Origin: Deltaproteobacteria bacterium
GTDB lineage: Bacteria; Myxococcota_A; UBA796; SXON01
Direction of reading: 5' to 3'
Assembly: GCA_947490345.1 (NCBI GenBank)
Contig: CANLGL010000001.1
Location: forward strand, 81,399 to 145,398
Length of the DNA: 64,000 bases
Shown: one piece after another, positions 30,660-39,721 of the stretch
Layout: each line of letters opens with the position of its first letter
How positions within the stretch are numbered: position 1 is the first letter of the stretch
Made by a program: the position numbers and the translations under genes
The notes under the pieces: model-generated
The model's input: the letters and a program-made list of their open reading frames with translations, nothing else
Databases searched by the model: none
Told to the model about the DNA's origin: nothing

Positions 30660-33018
30660 GGCCATCCTTGCGGGGCTGTTTCTCGTTCCTTCGCTGGCCC
30701 TCGCGGCCGACAAGGCGACGACGGACCGGCTGCGCGACCTTGAGGACGAGCTGGGCAGCGTCAGCCGCGAGGTGGATGACACGCGTCTGAACTTCTCCGA
30801 ACGCTCAGGTCTCATCGGCGTTTCGGAGGCACGGCGCCGCTACGAGGACGCGGTCTACGCGTTCCTTGTCGGCGATTACGAAGGGGCGGCGACCAGCTTC
30901 TACATCCTGGTTCAGTCCCGGGCGCTCGGGAACGCCGACCTCGCTCGCGACTCGGAATGGTACCTGGCCGAGTGCCTGTTCGAACTGGAGAACTACAGGA
31001 CCTCAGAAGAGGCCTACCGGTCGATCGTCGACAAGGGCGGCACCCACCCCTACTTCGCGGATGCCGTTCGTCGGAACCTCGAGGTGTACGCCTTGCTTGG
31101 CGACGACGTCGGGTTCACCAACTATTACAACACGTGGATCGTTTCAGGCAAGGTCCCCACGACCGATATCGTAAACTACACCCTGGCGAAGTCCTTCGCG
31201 CGGCGTGGTGAGCTGGCCCGGGCGAAATCGATGTTCGACAACATCGGACCGACCAGCCCCTGGTACACCCGGGCCCGGTACCAGCTCGGCGTTCTGATGA
31301 TCAGCGAGGGCAATCTGAAGCAGGCGGTGGCTGAGTTTCAGAAGGTCGAGGCGGCGGTCGTCAGCGACGCGGACCAGAAGCGCGTGCAAGAGTTGTCGCT
31401 CCTCGCGCTGGGCCGGCTGTACTACGAGCTCGGCGACTTTGCACAGGCCTCGAGCTACTACGGAAAAATCGGTTCCGAATCGGCTGAGTTCGCCGACAAG
31501 CTCTACGAGGCGGTGTGGAGCTACGTCAAGCAGGGCGGTGCAGCCGAGGCGGCACTGGCGGCGGCAGCCCCCGACTCGCGGGAGGCCGAGCTGGCCGCGG
31601 TGGACGCGGATGCACGCTGGCGGGACGCGCTGGGACAGGTGGACAACTTCCTGATGGCCTACCCCGAGCACCGGCACACCGCGCAGTTGCACGTGCTGCA
31701 GGGCCATCTGCACATGAAGCTCACGGAGTACGACGCTGCGCGCACCGCGTATGAAGAGGTGGTGGCCTCCTACACGCCGGTGGCCGCGCGCTTGGAGGAG
31801 CTTGGCCAGGGCACCACGGAGGCACGCCGTTTCGTGGAACGGATGGGAGACACCGGGGGGACGTCGGGCCTGCCAGCCTACGCGGTGCAGAAGCTGCTGG
31901 GCGGGGACAGGGTCAGTCGCGCCATCGCGGCCTACCTGGAAACCAATCGCCAGGAGCAGGAGCTGCAACGTGCGGAACGGGACGTGGCCGACCTGCAGAC
32001 GGCCCTGTCATCAGAAAAGGACTCGCTCGGCATGTTCGTCGCCGCGCGAAATCAGCTCACGACCATGCGCGGTTCGGCCCTCGCGATGCGTTCGCGTCTG
32101 ATCAGCGCGGAATTGCAGTACCTCCGCGGTCGCAGCTCGGGACCGGTGCGGGCAGAGCTGGTTTCGCTCTCAGGGGAACTCGACAAGTTGGTCGAATCTG
32201 GCAGCGCGGCCGACTCCAACGTTTCCACCACTACCGACCGTCTTCAGGTCTACGAGGCCCAGATTCGCGAGGTGCAGCAGCGGGCCTTTCGCGTCCAGCA
32301 GGTCGCGGAAGAGGCGGTTGCCAGTGGCCGCAGCCTCGCCGAGGTACTCAGTGATGGAAGCTCCAAGCTTCCGCGTGCCGAGCAAGAACGGCTGCGAGCC
32401 GAGCTTGAGGTTGCGCGCGGCGAACTCGCGAAAGCGGCGAGCGAACTCGACTCCCTGCAGAGCGATGTCACCCGCAAGAAGGTGATGCGCTCGGTCGAGA
32501 CGGGGTCCGTGCAGGAAGACCAGGTGGGCCGGGCCGGGGCCTTGGTCGCGTTCGCGAAGCTGCGTGACCGGGTCGGCGAGTATCGGCGAACGGCCCAGGA
32601 CACCGACAGCGCCGCAATCTTTGCCCAAATCGATCGGGTGTGGACGACGTTGGATGTGCTCGAGAAGAATTCCGCGGAAGCGGCGCGGGTGGTGGCCTCC
32701 GGGGAGGCGCGCGAGGGCCAGGCCGTGCGCCAGCGGCTCGCGGCGACCGCGCAGAAGGTGGCCGAGCTCCGCCGCGACATTGACGGCAGCGCCGGTGCAG
32801 CGGAGCTGATGGCGACGCGGGCGGTTCTGGTCGGGCTGCGTGACCTGCAGCTCGAATTCGAAGCTGACGTGATCGATGCCGAGAAGGGCATCGTCGATGT
32901 GTATTGGCTCAGGCGGATGGAGAACGCCGACGAGCGCGACATGCTCGTCGACGAGCGCTCCGAACTCTTGCAGGATCTGGACGATCGCTTTCGGGTGGTC
33001 CGGGAGAATTTGGAGTGA
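30649..33018 (+). CDS. TPR and coiled-coil periplasmic protein
   Basis: 789 residues from ATG 30649 (MPSRAILAGLFLVPSLALAADK), a clean signal peptide; longer in-frame readings add only a Ser-rich stub inside the previous gene. Residues about 60-350 are TPR-like helices (YEDAVYAFLVGDYEGAATSFY, ARYQLGVLMISEGNLKQAVAEF, LGRLYYELGDFAQASSYYGK). From about 430 to the end it is mostly long coiled coil (RQEQELQRAERDVADLQTAL, ELEVARGELAKAASELDSLQ). No cysteine pairs or enzyme motif. It probably scaffolds an envelope complex. The stop overlaps the next start (TGATG). Confidence 0.75.
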   Translation: MPSRAILAGLFLVPSLALAADKATTDRLRDLEDELGSVSREVDDTRLNFSERSGLIGVSEARRRYEDAVYAFLVGDYEGAATSFYILVQSRALGNADLARDSEWYLAECLFELENYRTSEEAYRSIVDKGGTHPYFADAVRRNLEVYALLGDDVGFTNYYNTWIVSGKVPTTDIVNYTLAKSFARRGELARAKSMFDNIGPTSPWYTRARYQLGVLMISEGNLKQAVAEFQKVEAAVVSDADQKRVQELSLLALGRLYYELGDFAQASSYYGKIGSESAEFADKLYEAVWSYVKQGGAAEAALAAAAPDSREAELAAVDADARWRDALGQVDNFLMAYPEHRHTAQLHVLQGHLHMKLTEYDAARTAYEEVVASYTPVAARLEELGQGTTEARRFVERMGDTGGTSGLPAYAVQKLLGGDRVSRAIAAYLETNRQEQELQRAERDVADLQTALSSEKDSLGMFVAARNQLTTMRGSALAMRSRLISAELQYLRGRSSGPVRAELVSLSGELDKLVESGSAADSNVSTTTDRLQVYEAQIREVQQRAFRVQQVAEEAVASGRSLAEVLSDGSSKLPRAEQERLRAELEVARGELAKAASELDSLQSDVTRKKVMRSVETGSVQEDQVGRAGALVAFAKLRDRVGEYRRTAQDTDSAAIFAQIDRVWTTLDVLEKNSAEAARVVASGEAREGQAVRQRLAATAQKVAELRRDIDGSAGAAELMATRAVLVGLRDLQLEFEADVIDAEKGIVDVYWLRRMENADERDMLVDERSELLQDLDDRFRVVRENLE

Positions 33019-36000
33019 TGCGCACGTCGTCCCGAACCCTGAGCGTCTTGGTGCCGAGCGCGGTCGTGCTCTTCGCCCTCTCGATGCCATCCACCGCGCG
33101 GGCCGAGCCCGATGCGGAAGAGGTGCGCCAGTTTCGCGAGACCGCGGAACGGTATGTGCAACGCATGCAGGAGTTTCGCGGCGACGTGAAACAACTGGTG
33201 GACTTGTCTGAGCAGGAGGAGCGCGAGCGCATCGAGTCCAGTTTCGGGGCGGCCGTCAGCCGCAACCAGGAGGACGGGAACACCTTGCGTCGCGTCGCCG
33301 TCGCCAAGATCGAGTCGTTCCTGCAGAAATACCCGGAAAGCAAGCACGGCGCCGACATGAAGTTCCGGCTGGCCGACCTTTACTACGACGAGTCCGAGCT
33401 CGACTTCATGGCGCGCAACGACGAGTATGCCGTGCTGGTCGAAAATGGAACCGCCAATCCCGACTTCGTCCCAAAGAAGGATTATCGCCGATCAATCGGC
33501 CTCTATCGGGACATTCTCGCCAACGCACCCAAGTTCACTTTCCGCGCCGATGTGCTCTACATGCTTGGATGGTGTCTGGGCTCGGCAAACGCCGAACAGT
33601 ACGATGAGACGGGCGCTCGGGACGCCTACCAGGCCATCGTCTCCCAGTACCCCCGCTCGGCGTTCACCAACGACGCCAACATGCGTCTCGGCGAATACTA
33701 CTTCGAGCTCCCCGCCCCGCGCCCAGACACGCTCGCCAACGTGCGAATCGCGGTCACCTACTACGACGCGGTGATGGCGGAGGGCCTGCAGGGTCGCAAC
33801 TATGACCGAGCCATCTACAAGCTCGGCTGGTCGCACTTCAAGCTCGACGATTTTGATCGATCGCTGGCCTACCTGGTCCAGTTGCTCGACTACTCTGATG
33901 GCCTGTACGATCGCACCGGCAAGCTGGCGGACACCCGCAAAGAAGCGGTGGAGTACCTGGCGATCTCCTACGCCGACATGGCCGACCGGCAGAGCAAGAA
34001 GCCGATTGACGTCGCCCGGGCCCATATGGCCAAGATCGGCGACAAGCGCTGGCAGCACGATGTTGCGGAACGATTGGCGTTGATCCTGGAAAAGCAGACC
34101 AAGTGGGACGACGCAGTCGACACCTACCGGTTCTTGCAGACCAAGTGGCCCACGCACCCGCAAAACCCGATCTACCAGCAGACGATCGCCGCGATCTACG
34201 GCTCCAGAATGCCGGTTCGCAACGAGGCCGCCGCGGCGGTTGCACTGACGGAGTTGGGAACCAACTACAACGACCAGAGTGCGTGGTACGCGGCCAACAA
34301 GAACAATCCCGACGCCATCGCGGCGGCGCGCATCTTCATCGAACGCTCGCTGGCCACGGTCGCGATCGAAAAACTGCTGCGCGCCAAGGAGACCCAGAAT
34401 CCGGCCGACTACCGAGACGCCGCCGACACCTTCCAGAGCTTCCTGCAGAAGTTCCCGTTCACCCCCGATTACGACGAGTATGAGTGGTACCAGGCGCTGT
34501 CGCTTTACGAAGGGAAGCTCTTCCCCGAAGCCGCGCGTGCGTACGGCCAGATTCTCAAGAACCCTCGCAGCAAATACAAGGACGGCGCGCGGTTCCAGTT
34601 GATGAAGTCCCGAGAGGAGCTCGCGCTCTCCAAGTACGGGAAGCTGGAAGATGTGCCCCAGGGCGCGTTGGTGGCCAACACCCTGCAAAGCAAGGCTGGC
34701 AAGCAGATCGTGCAGTACATGGTCTCCGACGAACAGAAGGCCTTCGTCGTGGCGGCCGACGACCTTGCCGATCGCGAGTTCACCGACCCAGACTGGATAG
34801 CGGTACTCGAAAAATCGAGGCCGGCGCTGGCCTATCTTGGGGGCGTGGTCTCGTTCAACCACGGTTACTATGACGATGCGCGGAAGCGGCTGTGGGCGGT
34901 TGTCAACCGCTACCCGGGTGCGCCGGAAGCGGCATTCGCCGCCAAGCTCGTTTTGCAAAGCTACGTGAACGAAGGCGACCTCGAGACGGTCAAGGCCGTA
35001 GCGCTCAAGTTCGGCGACCTCGAAATCGCCGGGCAAGCCGGGCTGGAGCTGTGCTTGGAGCTTGGCAAGGCTGACAAGCACCTGGAGTCCGCCACCTGCT
35101 ACGGGCAGTTCCTCATCGACTTTCCCAAGTCTGAGTACATCAACGTGGCCCTGTACAATCAGGCCAACCAACTCGACCTCGGCGGCCGGACGGCGCCCGC
35201 CAATGTGCTCTTCGAGAAGTACATCAACGACTACCCGGACGACGAACGTTCCAAGTCGCTCTACTTCCGCATCGCGGCCGGCTACAGCTCCATCCTCGAG
35301 CTCGACAAGGCCATTCGCTACTTCGACGCCCTGGTCAAGAAGGCCCCCGACCACACCGATGCGCCGGCGGCCCTGTTCAACTCAGCGTTCCTGCGCACCG
35401 GCATCGGCGACCACCTCGGCGCCGCCAAGGCGTACGAGCGCTACGCCAATCTTCCAAACGTGCCGGACGCCGAGGCGATCTACTGGAAGGCCGGCGAGCA
35501 GTGGGAGCTGGTCAGCGCGCCGCAGGCCATCGAATTCTATGAGAAGTACCTCCGTACTTTCCCTGCCAGCGAGCCGAGCCACGCGATCATCGCGCAGCAC
35601 AAGCTCTCCGAGCTGTACCTGGAGCGGGGAGACAAGCGAAAGGCAGCGCAGAAGCTGTCTGATCTCGATGTCACCTTCCGCGACAACGTCGCGCGCGGCG
35701 TCAGCAGCGACGCCCGTGAACTAGCCGCGAAGGCACCCACGGTAAAGCTGCTCGCCGATCTCGAATCGTACAAGGTCCTCAAGTGGACCAAAGACGAGAA
35801 GAAAAACGCCGAGTTGCTGTTGGTGACCAAGCGGGAGGACCTCAAGCTGCTCGTCGACGCGTCGCTGGCGCTCATCCAGACCTACCAGGACTACGATGCG
35901 GCGGCCGCGGCGCTCTACGTGCAGGGCGCGGCCTACTTCGCTTACGCGGACTTCGTGTACGGGTTTCCGCTTCCGGTGGGTCTCAACGAAGAGGAGAAAG

Positions 36001-36266
36001 GCATCTTCCAGGTCGAGCTCGACGCGCGGTTCACGCCCATCCGCCTCGCCGCGGAGGACACGGCCAAGGCGCGCCTTCAGGGCGCGCTTGAAAAGGCGCG
36101 GGTGGACCAGCGATGGAGCGAGTGGAACGGAAAGGCGATGCAACTGCTGCACGACCGGTACCCGATCGAGTACCCGTCCGAACGGCAGGAGAGTCGTGGG
36201 GCTGTCGACTTCACCTCGATCCCCTTCGAGGCGCCCGAGTCCGCCCGCACGGGAGGTGCTCAGTGA
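33018..36266 (+). CDS. Large periplasmic TPR protein (GltD/AgmU-like in size and position)
   Basis: 1082 residues from ATG 33018, signal peptide ending at STARA. The mature protein is built almost wholly of TPR-type helix pairs, with recurring 'F..KYP.S...ADM.FRLADLYY', 'LYMLGWCLGSANAEQYDETGARDAYQAIVSQYPRS', 'RAIYKLGWSHFKLDDFDRSL' and 'LFNSAFLRTGIGDHLGAAKAYERYA' units. Length, repeat type and place before a TPR lipoprotein match GltD/AgmU of the Myxococcus gliding complex; this equivalence is inference. No membrane helix after the signal. The next gene begins with an overlapping GTGA. Confidence 0.75.
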   Translation: MRTSSRTLSVLVPSAVVLFALSMPSTARAEPDAEEVRQFRETAERYVQRMQEFRGDVKQLVDLSEQEERERIESSFGAAVSRNQEDGNTLRRVAVAKIESFLQKYPESKHGADMKFRLADLYYDESELDFMARNDEYAVLVENGTANPDFVPKKDYRRSIGLYRDILANAPKFTFRADVLYMLGWCLGSANAEQYDETGARDAYQAIVSQYPRSAFTNDANMRLGEYYFELPAPRPDTLANVRIAVTYYDAVMAEGLQGRNYDRAIYKLGWSHFKLDDFDRSLAYLVQLLDYSDGLYDRTGKLADTRKEAVEYLAISYADMADRQSKKPIDVARAHMAKIGDKRWQHDVAERLALILEKQTKWDDAVDTYRFLQTKWPTHPQNPIYQQTIAAIYGSRMPVRNEAAAAVALTELGTNYNDQSAWYAANKNNPDAIAAARIFIERSLATVAIEKLLRAKETQNPADYRDAADTFQSFLQKFPFTPDYDEYEWYQALSLYEGKLFPEAARAYGQILKNPRSKYKDGARFQLMKSREELALSKYGKLEDVPQGALVANTLQSKAGKQIVQYMVSDEQKAFVVAADDLADREFTDPDWIAVLEKSRPALAYLGGVVSFNHGYYDDARKRLWAVVNRYPGAPEAAFAAKLVLQSYVNEGDLETVKAVALKFGDLEIAGQAGLELCLELGKADKHLESATCYGQFLIDFPKSEYINVALYNQANQLDLGGRTAPANVLFEKYINDYPDDERSKSLYFRIAAGYSSILELDKAIRYFDALVKKAPDHTDAPAALFNSAFLRTGIGDHLGAAKAYERYANLPNVPDAEAIYWKAGEQWELVSAPQAIEFYEKYLRTFPASEPSHAIIAQHKLSELYLERGDKRKAAQKLSDLDVTFRDNVARGVSSDARELAAKAPTVKLLADLESYKVLKWTKDEKKNAELLLVTKREDLKLLVDASLALIQTYQDYDAAAAALYVQGAAYFAYADFVYGFPLPVGLNEEEKGIFQVELDARFTPIRLAAEDTAKARLQGALEKARVDQRWSEWNGKAMQLLHDRYPIEYPSERQESRGAVDFTSIPFEAPESARTGGAQ

Positions 36267-37786
36267 GCTTCCTGCTTCTCGCCGCCCTGGCGTGCATTCC
36301 CAAGACCCCCGCGCCGATCGCGGCCCCCGTCCCCGAGCCCGTTCCCGCTGCGGCGCCAGTGGCAGCGGCGCCTGCCCCGCCGCCCGAACCGGTCACGGTT
36401 CCTTCCGTGGAGGTTCCTTCGGCGTGGGATCCGGCGGCAACCGCCTCGACCACTCCGGCCTCGGCTCCGGAAGCCGGCGTGGATCGGACGATCAGCGATG
36501 CGGCGGCGATGCTCACAACCCAAGACGCCGGGCGCGCTCGCGCGGCCTTGGACATGCTCAAGCCCCTGACCGGACAGTACCCCGATCGGGTCGAGATTCC
36601 CTACAACATCGGCTTGGCCCACCACATCCTCGGTGACGACACCGAGGCGCGGCGCTCGTGGCTGCGCGCCACTGAAGTTGAGCCCGGCTTCGCGAAGCCG
36701 TGGCTGAATCTAGGCGCGCTCTCGGCCCGCCGCGGCCAGATGGAGGCGGCGCTGTCCAGCTTCCAGGCCGGGATCAGGCAGGCGCCCAAGGACGTGAGCC
36801 TTCGGGTGGCGGCCATCGACGCCCACCGTGTGCTCAAGCGCTACAAGGACGCGGAAGCTGAGGCGAAAGCCGCGCTTCTCATCGACAGCCGCGCCATCGA
36901 GATCTACAACGCCCTGACCGCGGTGTACCTCGAGTCCGGTCAACTCGCCCTGGCGCGGTTCATGTCGCTCAAGGCAGAGGAGGTCGTGGCGGGCGCGGAG
37001 CGGAACGCGGAGTTGCAGGCCAACCTCGGCCAGATCCACCTGCGTGGCGGCTTCCCCGGCTCCGCGATCGAGTCGTTCAAAAAGGCCTTGGAACTCGACC
37101 CGAACCAGGTCAGCGCCATCGCGTTCTTGAGCGGCTACTACCTGGATAACCGAAACTACCGCGACGCCATTCCGCTCCTGGAGCGGATGATGGGGCTGTT
37201 CCCCGAACGGGCCGGGCCGCGAATCAATGTTGCGATCGCCTATCGTGGCGAAAAACGCTACGAAGATGCGATTCGGATGTACAACGACGCGTTGCGGATG
37301 GAGCCGTCGAATCCCGAGCCTCATCGCAACCTGGCGGTGCTCTATGGCGATTACATGAAGTCGTGGGACACCGCGATCGAGGAGATTGAGGCGTACCGGC
37401 GCGCTGGCGGCGGGCCGGCCACTGAGCTGGACCTGTGGATAGCGCAGCTCATCAAGGACAAGGAAAAGGCGTTGAAGCGGCAGCGGAAGGACGAGGAAGA
37501 GCGCAAGCGTCGAGAGGCAGAAGACGCTGCGAAAGAGGCGCCGCCTCCCCCGCCGGAGCCGGCGCCGCTTCCGGCTCCTGAGCCGACTCCGGTCCCCGCT
37601 CCGGCCCCCGCCCCCGAACCCGCTCCGGCCCCCGCTCCCGAGGGATGGACACCGGCGCCCGAGCCTACGCCAGCACCGACACCCGAGCCCGCCCCTTGGG
37701 GCGCACCAACTGAACCGGTTCCACAACCGACTCCGGAAGCTCCGCCGCCCGCGGGGGGTTCTGAGCCGTCACCTTGGGGAGGATAG
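36263..37786 (+). CDS. TPR lipoprotein with Pro/Ala/Glu-rich tail (GltE/AglT-like)
   Basis: 507 residues from GTG 36263: MSFLLLAALAC with lipobox LALAC (Cys11), then a Pro/Ala linker. TPR repeats follow (IPYNIGLAHHILGDDTEARR, AKPWLNLGALSARRGQMEAAL, QANLGQIHLRGGFPGSAIES, PRINVAIAYRGEKRYEDAI). From about residue 420, after a charged KEKALKRQRKDEEERKRREAE helix, the tail is a long PAPEP-type repeat ending SEPSPWGG. It is likely lipid-anchored in the outer membrane with a tail that could span toward the peptidoglycan or inner membrane. Domain order matches GltE/AglT only by inference. Confidence 0.75.
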   Translation: MSFLLLAALACIPKTPAPIAAPVPEPVPAAAPVAAAPAPPPEPVTVPSVEVPSAWDPAATASTTPASAPEAGVDRTISDAAAMLTTQDAGRARAALDMLKPLTGQYPDRVEIPYNIGLAHHILGDDTEARRSWLRATEVEPGFAKPWLNLGALSARRGQMEAALSSFQAGIRQAPKDVSLRVAAIDAHRVLKRYKDAEAEAKAALLIDSRAIEIYNALTAVYLESGQLALARFMSLKAEEVVAGAERNAELQANLGQIHLRGGFPGSAIESFKKALELDPNQVSAIAFLSGYYLDNRNYRDAIPLLERMMGLFPERAGPRINVAIAYRGEKRYEDAIRMYNDALRMEPSNPEPHRNLAVLYGDYMKSWDTAIEEIEAYRRAGGGPATELDLWIAQLIKDKEKALKRQRKDEEERKRREAEDAAKEAPPPPPEPAPLPAPEPTPVPAPAPAPEPAPAPAPEGWTPAPEPTPAPTPEPAPWGAPTEPVPQPTPEAPPPAGGSEPSPWGG

Positions 37787-37788
37787 CC

Positions 37789-37986
37789 ATGTTTCTCACC
37801 GTTCTGCTCTTGATCCAGTCGGCGTTTGCGGGAACCAAAGGTTCCGATGTCTTGGTGGTGACCATCCAGCGCCCCGAAGTCGCGATCATCATGAACAAGC
37901 AGCACCTGACCCCCAAGTACGATCTCGAACTGCAGCAGACCTTCCTGCCCAAGGTGGTCGCAAGCGTCAAGGGAAAGCCCTTCTAG
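37789..37986 (+). CDS. 65-residue exported protein (GltF position)
   Basis: From ATG 37789 with GGAGG (37778-37782) upstream. Signal peptide MFLTVLLLIQSAFA followed by a mature part of about 50 residues: GTKGSDVLVVTIQRPEVAII, then MNKQHLTPKYDLELQQTFLP. A TTG reading from 37774 is unnecessary. Such a tiny gene between a TPR lipoprotein and an ExbB gene is unlikely to be chance, since spacing is 2 bp before and 7 bp after. Function unknown. Confidence 0.7.
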   Translation: MFLTVLLLIQSAFAGTKGSDVLVVTIQRPEVAIIMNKQHLTPKYDLELQQTFLPKVVASVKGKPF

Positions 37987-37993
37987 GCAACGG

Positions 37994-38659
37994 ATGAGCT
38001 TTTTCCTTGATGGCTTCGAGAAGGGCGGCATCTTCATGTGGCCGATCCTGCTGTGCGCGCTCTCCGCGCTGACGATCAGCGCCGAGCGCTTCCTGTTCAT
38101 CGTGTTCAGGGCGGGCATCCATGGTCCCAATTTCATGGGGCAGATCCAGCGCCATCTGCTTGATGCCGACACCGACGCAGCGATGCGCCTCTGCAACGCG
38201 GAGCCGGCGGCTGCGCTCCCCCGGCTGGTCAAGGCGGCGCTTTTGCGGGCCGATCGCCCGGATGCCGAGGTTCGCGACGCCATCGACGAAGCCACTCTAG
38301 AAGTGACCCCCCAGGTCAATCGGTGGCTCGCCTTCTTGCCGATGATCGCCAACGTTTCGACGCTCATCGGGCTCTTGGGCACGATTCACGGGCTGATCGT
38401 CGCGTTCGAGGGCGTTGGTCAGGCGGATGCAGTCGCTCGCTCACAGATGCTTTCGACCGGCATTGCCGTGGCGATGTACGCCACGTTCTTCGGGCTCCTG
38501 GTCTCGATCCCCACGCTCGTCGTTCATGCGGTGCTGGCGGCGCGGGCCAACGCGATCCTGGACGAGCTTGATCACTACGGGTTGCGGATGTTGAACCTGC
38601 TCAACGCGCTACGGGCCGCCGACCAATCCGCATCGGTCCTGCCGTTTCCGGGGAGGTAA
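37994..38659 (+). CDS. ExbB/TolQ/MotA-type proton channel subunit
   Basis: 221 residues with three transmembrane helices: GGIFMWPILLCALSALTISA; WLAFLPMIANVSTLIGLLGT followed by IHGLI; and LSTGIAVAMYATFFGLLVSIPTLVV, with the conserved Thr of the TolQ third helix (YATFFGL). The long cytoplasmic loop between helices 1 and 2 is present. It forms the stator ring that, with ExbD-type partners, turns the proton gradient into force. Two ExbD-like genes follow at once. Confidence 0.92.
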   Translation: MSFFLDGFEKGGIFMWPILLCALSALTISAERFLFIVFRAGIHGPNFMGQIQRHLLDADTDAAMRLCNAEPAAALPRLVKAALLRADRPDAEVRDAIDEATLEVTPQVNRWLAFLPMIANVSTLIGLLGTIHGLIVAFEGVGQADAVARSQMLSTGIAVAMYATFFGLLVSIPTLVVHAVLAARANAILDELDHYGLRMLNLLNALRAADQSASVLPFPGR

Positions 38660-38664
38660 CCTCG

Positions 38665-39177
38665 GTGCGTCGTCGTGAGAGAAATCCGGTGGGCGCCAAC
38701 ATCGACCTCACGCCGGTCTTGTCCACCATCGTGCACATCATCCCCATCGTCCTCATCGCTGTGCGCTTTGTGACGATCGTGCAGCAGCCGATCGACGCCC
38801 GTCCTCTCCAAGCCAGCGAGGCGCCGAGCCGTGAGGTCCTCGACGAGCAGGAGCGGGAGCGAGTGGTGATCCGGGTGCTGGAGTCCGGCTTCCGCGTCCG
38901 CGGCGTGGGTGAAGGAGAGACGCAGCTGCCTTGTCGCGCGCCGTGTGCGCCCGCCGACTACGATTATGTCGCGCTCTCCGACGCGATGGTGAGCGCGCGC
39001 GCCCAGCATCCGGCCGAGACCCAGGTTGTGGTTGCGCCCGATGCGGACGTTCCGTATGAGACGCTCATGGGGGTCTTCGATGCGGTGACGCTCCGTCGTG
39101 ACGGTACGACAGTACGCCCTCTCTTCGCCCAACCGATGCTCGTCAACGGAGCGGACGAAAAGCCGGTGCCGGGATGA
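38665..39177 (+). CDS. ExbD/TolR-like protein lacking the membrane aspartate
   Basis: 170 residues from GTG 38665. Basic start, one N-terminal helix and a periplasmic domain ending ...VVVAPDADVPYETLMGVFDAVTLRRDG, as in ExbD/TolR. In the helix the usual 'P..D' reads NIDLTPVLSTIVHIIPIVLI: Ser20 stands where the proton-carrying Asp should be. A CRAPC pair lies in the periplasmic part. It therefore probably cannot carry protons itself and may pair with the Asp-containing partner at 39174. Overlaps that gene (ATGA). Confidence 0.82.
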   Translation: MRRRERNPVGANIDLTPVLSTIVHIIPIVLIAVRFVTIVQQPIDARPLQASEAPSREVLDEQERERVVIRVLESGFRVRGVGEGETQLPCRAPCAPADYDYVALSDAMVSARAQHPAETQVVVAPDADVPYETLMGVFDAVTLRRDGTTVRPLFAQPMLVNGADEKPVPG

Positions 39178-39641
39178 GGCGGCGGCATCGGCGGGACCGG
39201 CGCAACACCATGGAGAGCACGCTGATCATCACCTCGATGGTCGACATGTTCACGCTCGTGCTGCTGTTTCTGTTGGTCTTCTACGACCCCGCGTTTCAGA
39301 GCGACACCGGTCTGGAGTTGCCCGAGTCCGCCACCGACATGGCTGTCGAAAAAGGGCCGACGGTCCGCGTGCTTCCGTCCGGTGTCGAGGTTGGCGGCCG
39401 GGTGGTCTTGGTGCTGGATTCCGGGAGAATCCCCGGCCACACGGTGATGCGCGGCAAGGCGTTCGCCGACGTCATCGATGCCCTGGCCCCGCTCCGGAGC
39501 CCGGACGCCCCGCCCGAAGGGCCGTCGCTTGTCGTGGAGTGTGATCGGCGCGTGCCCTGGACCGTGCTCGGCTCGGTCCTGGAAAGCGCGGCCGAGGCGG
39601 GGTTTGCTCGGTATCGGTTCGCGGCGCACGGGACCGACTGA
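39174..39641 (+). CDS. ExbD/TolR-like protein with intact membrane aspartate
   Basis: 155 residues, very basic N-terminus MRRRHRRDRRNTMES. The helix IITSMVDMFTLVLLFLLVFY has Asp24 at the conserved position. The periplasmic domain ends PSLVVECDRRVPWTVLGSVLESAAEAGFARYRF. It forms a pair with the Asp-less paralogue upstream, so a heteromeric stator rod is likely (inference). Confidence 0.85.
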   Translation: MRRRHRRDRRNTMESTLIITSMVDMFTLVLLFLLVFYDPAFQSDTGLELPESATDMAVEKGPTVRVLPSGVEVGGRVVLVLDSGRIPGHTVMRGKAFADVIDALAPLRSPDAPPEGPSLVVECDRRVPWTVLGSVLESAAEAGFARYRFAAHGTD

Positions 39642-39721
39642 GTGGGGCCGCTCCGAACAAATTTGAACTTCCTTCACGTCCCGATGTCACTCAGCGCAGT
39701 AGATTTCTCCGACAGGTGACC

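Noticed and set aside
33492-35354. 620-codon minus-strand frame inside the large TPR gene
   Set aside because: Antisense shadow; the plus strand carries continuous TPR repeats and sits in an operon with overlapping genes.
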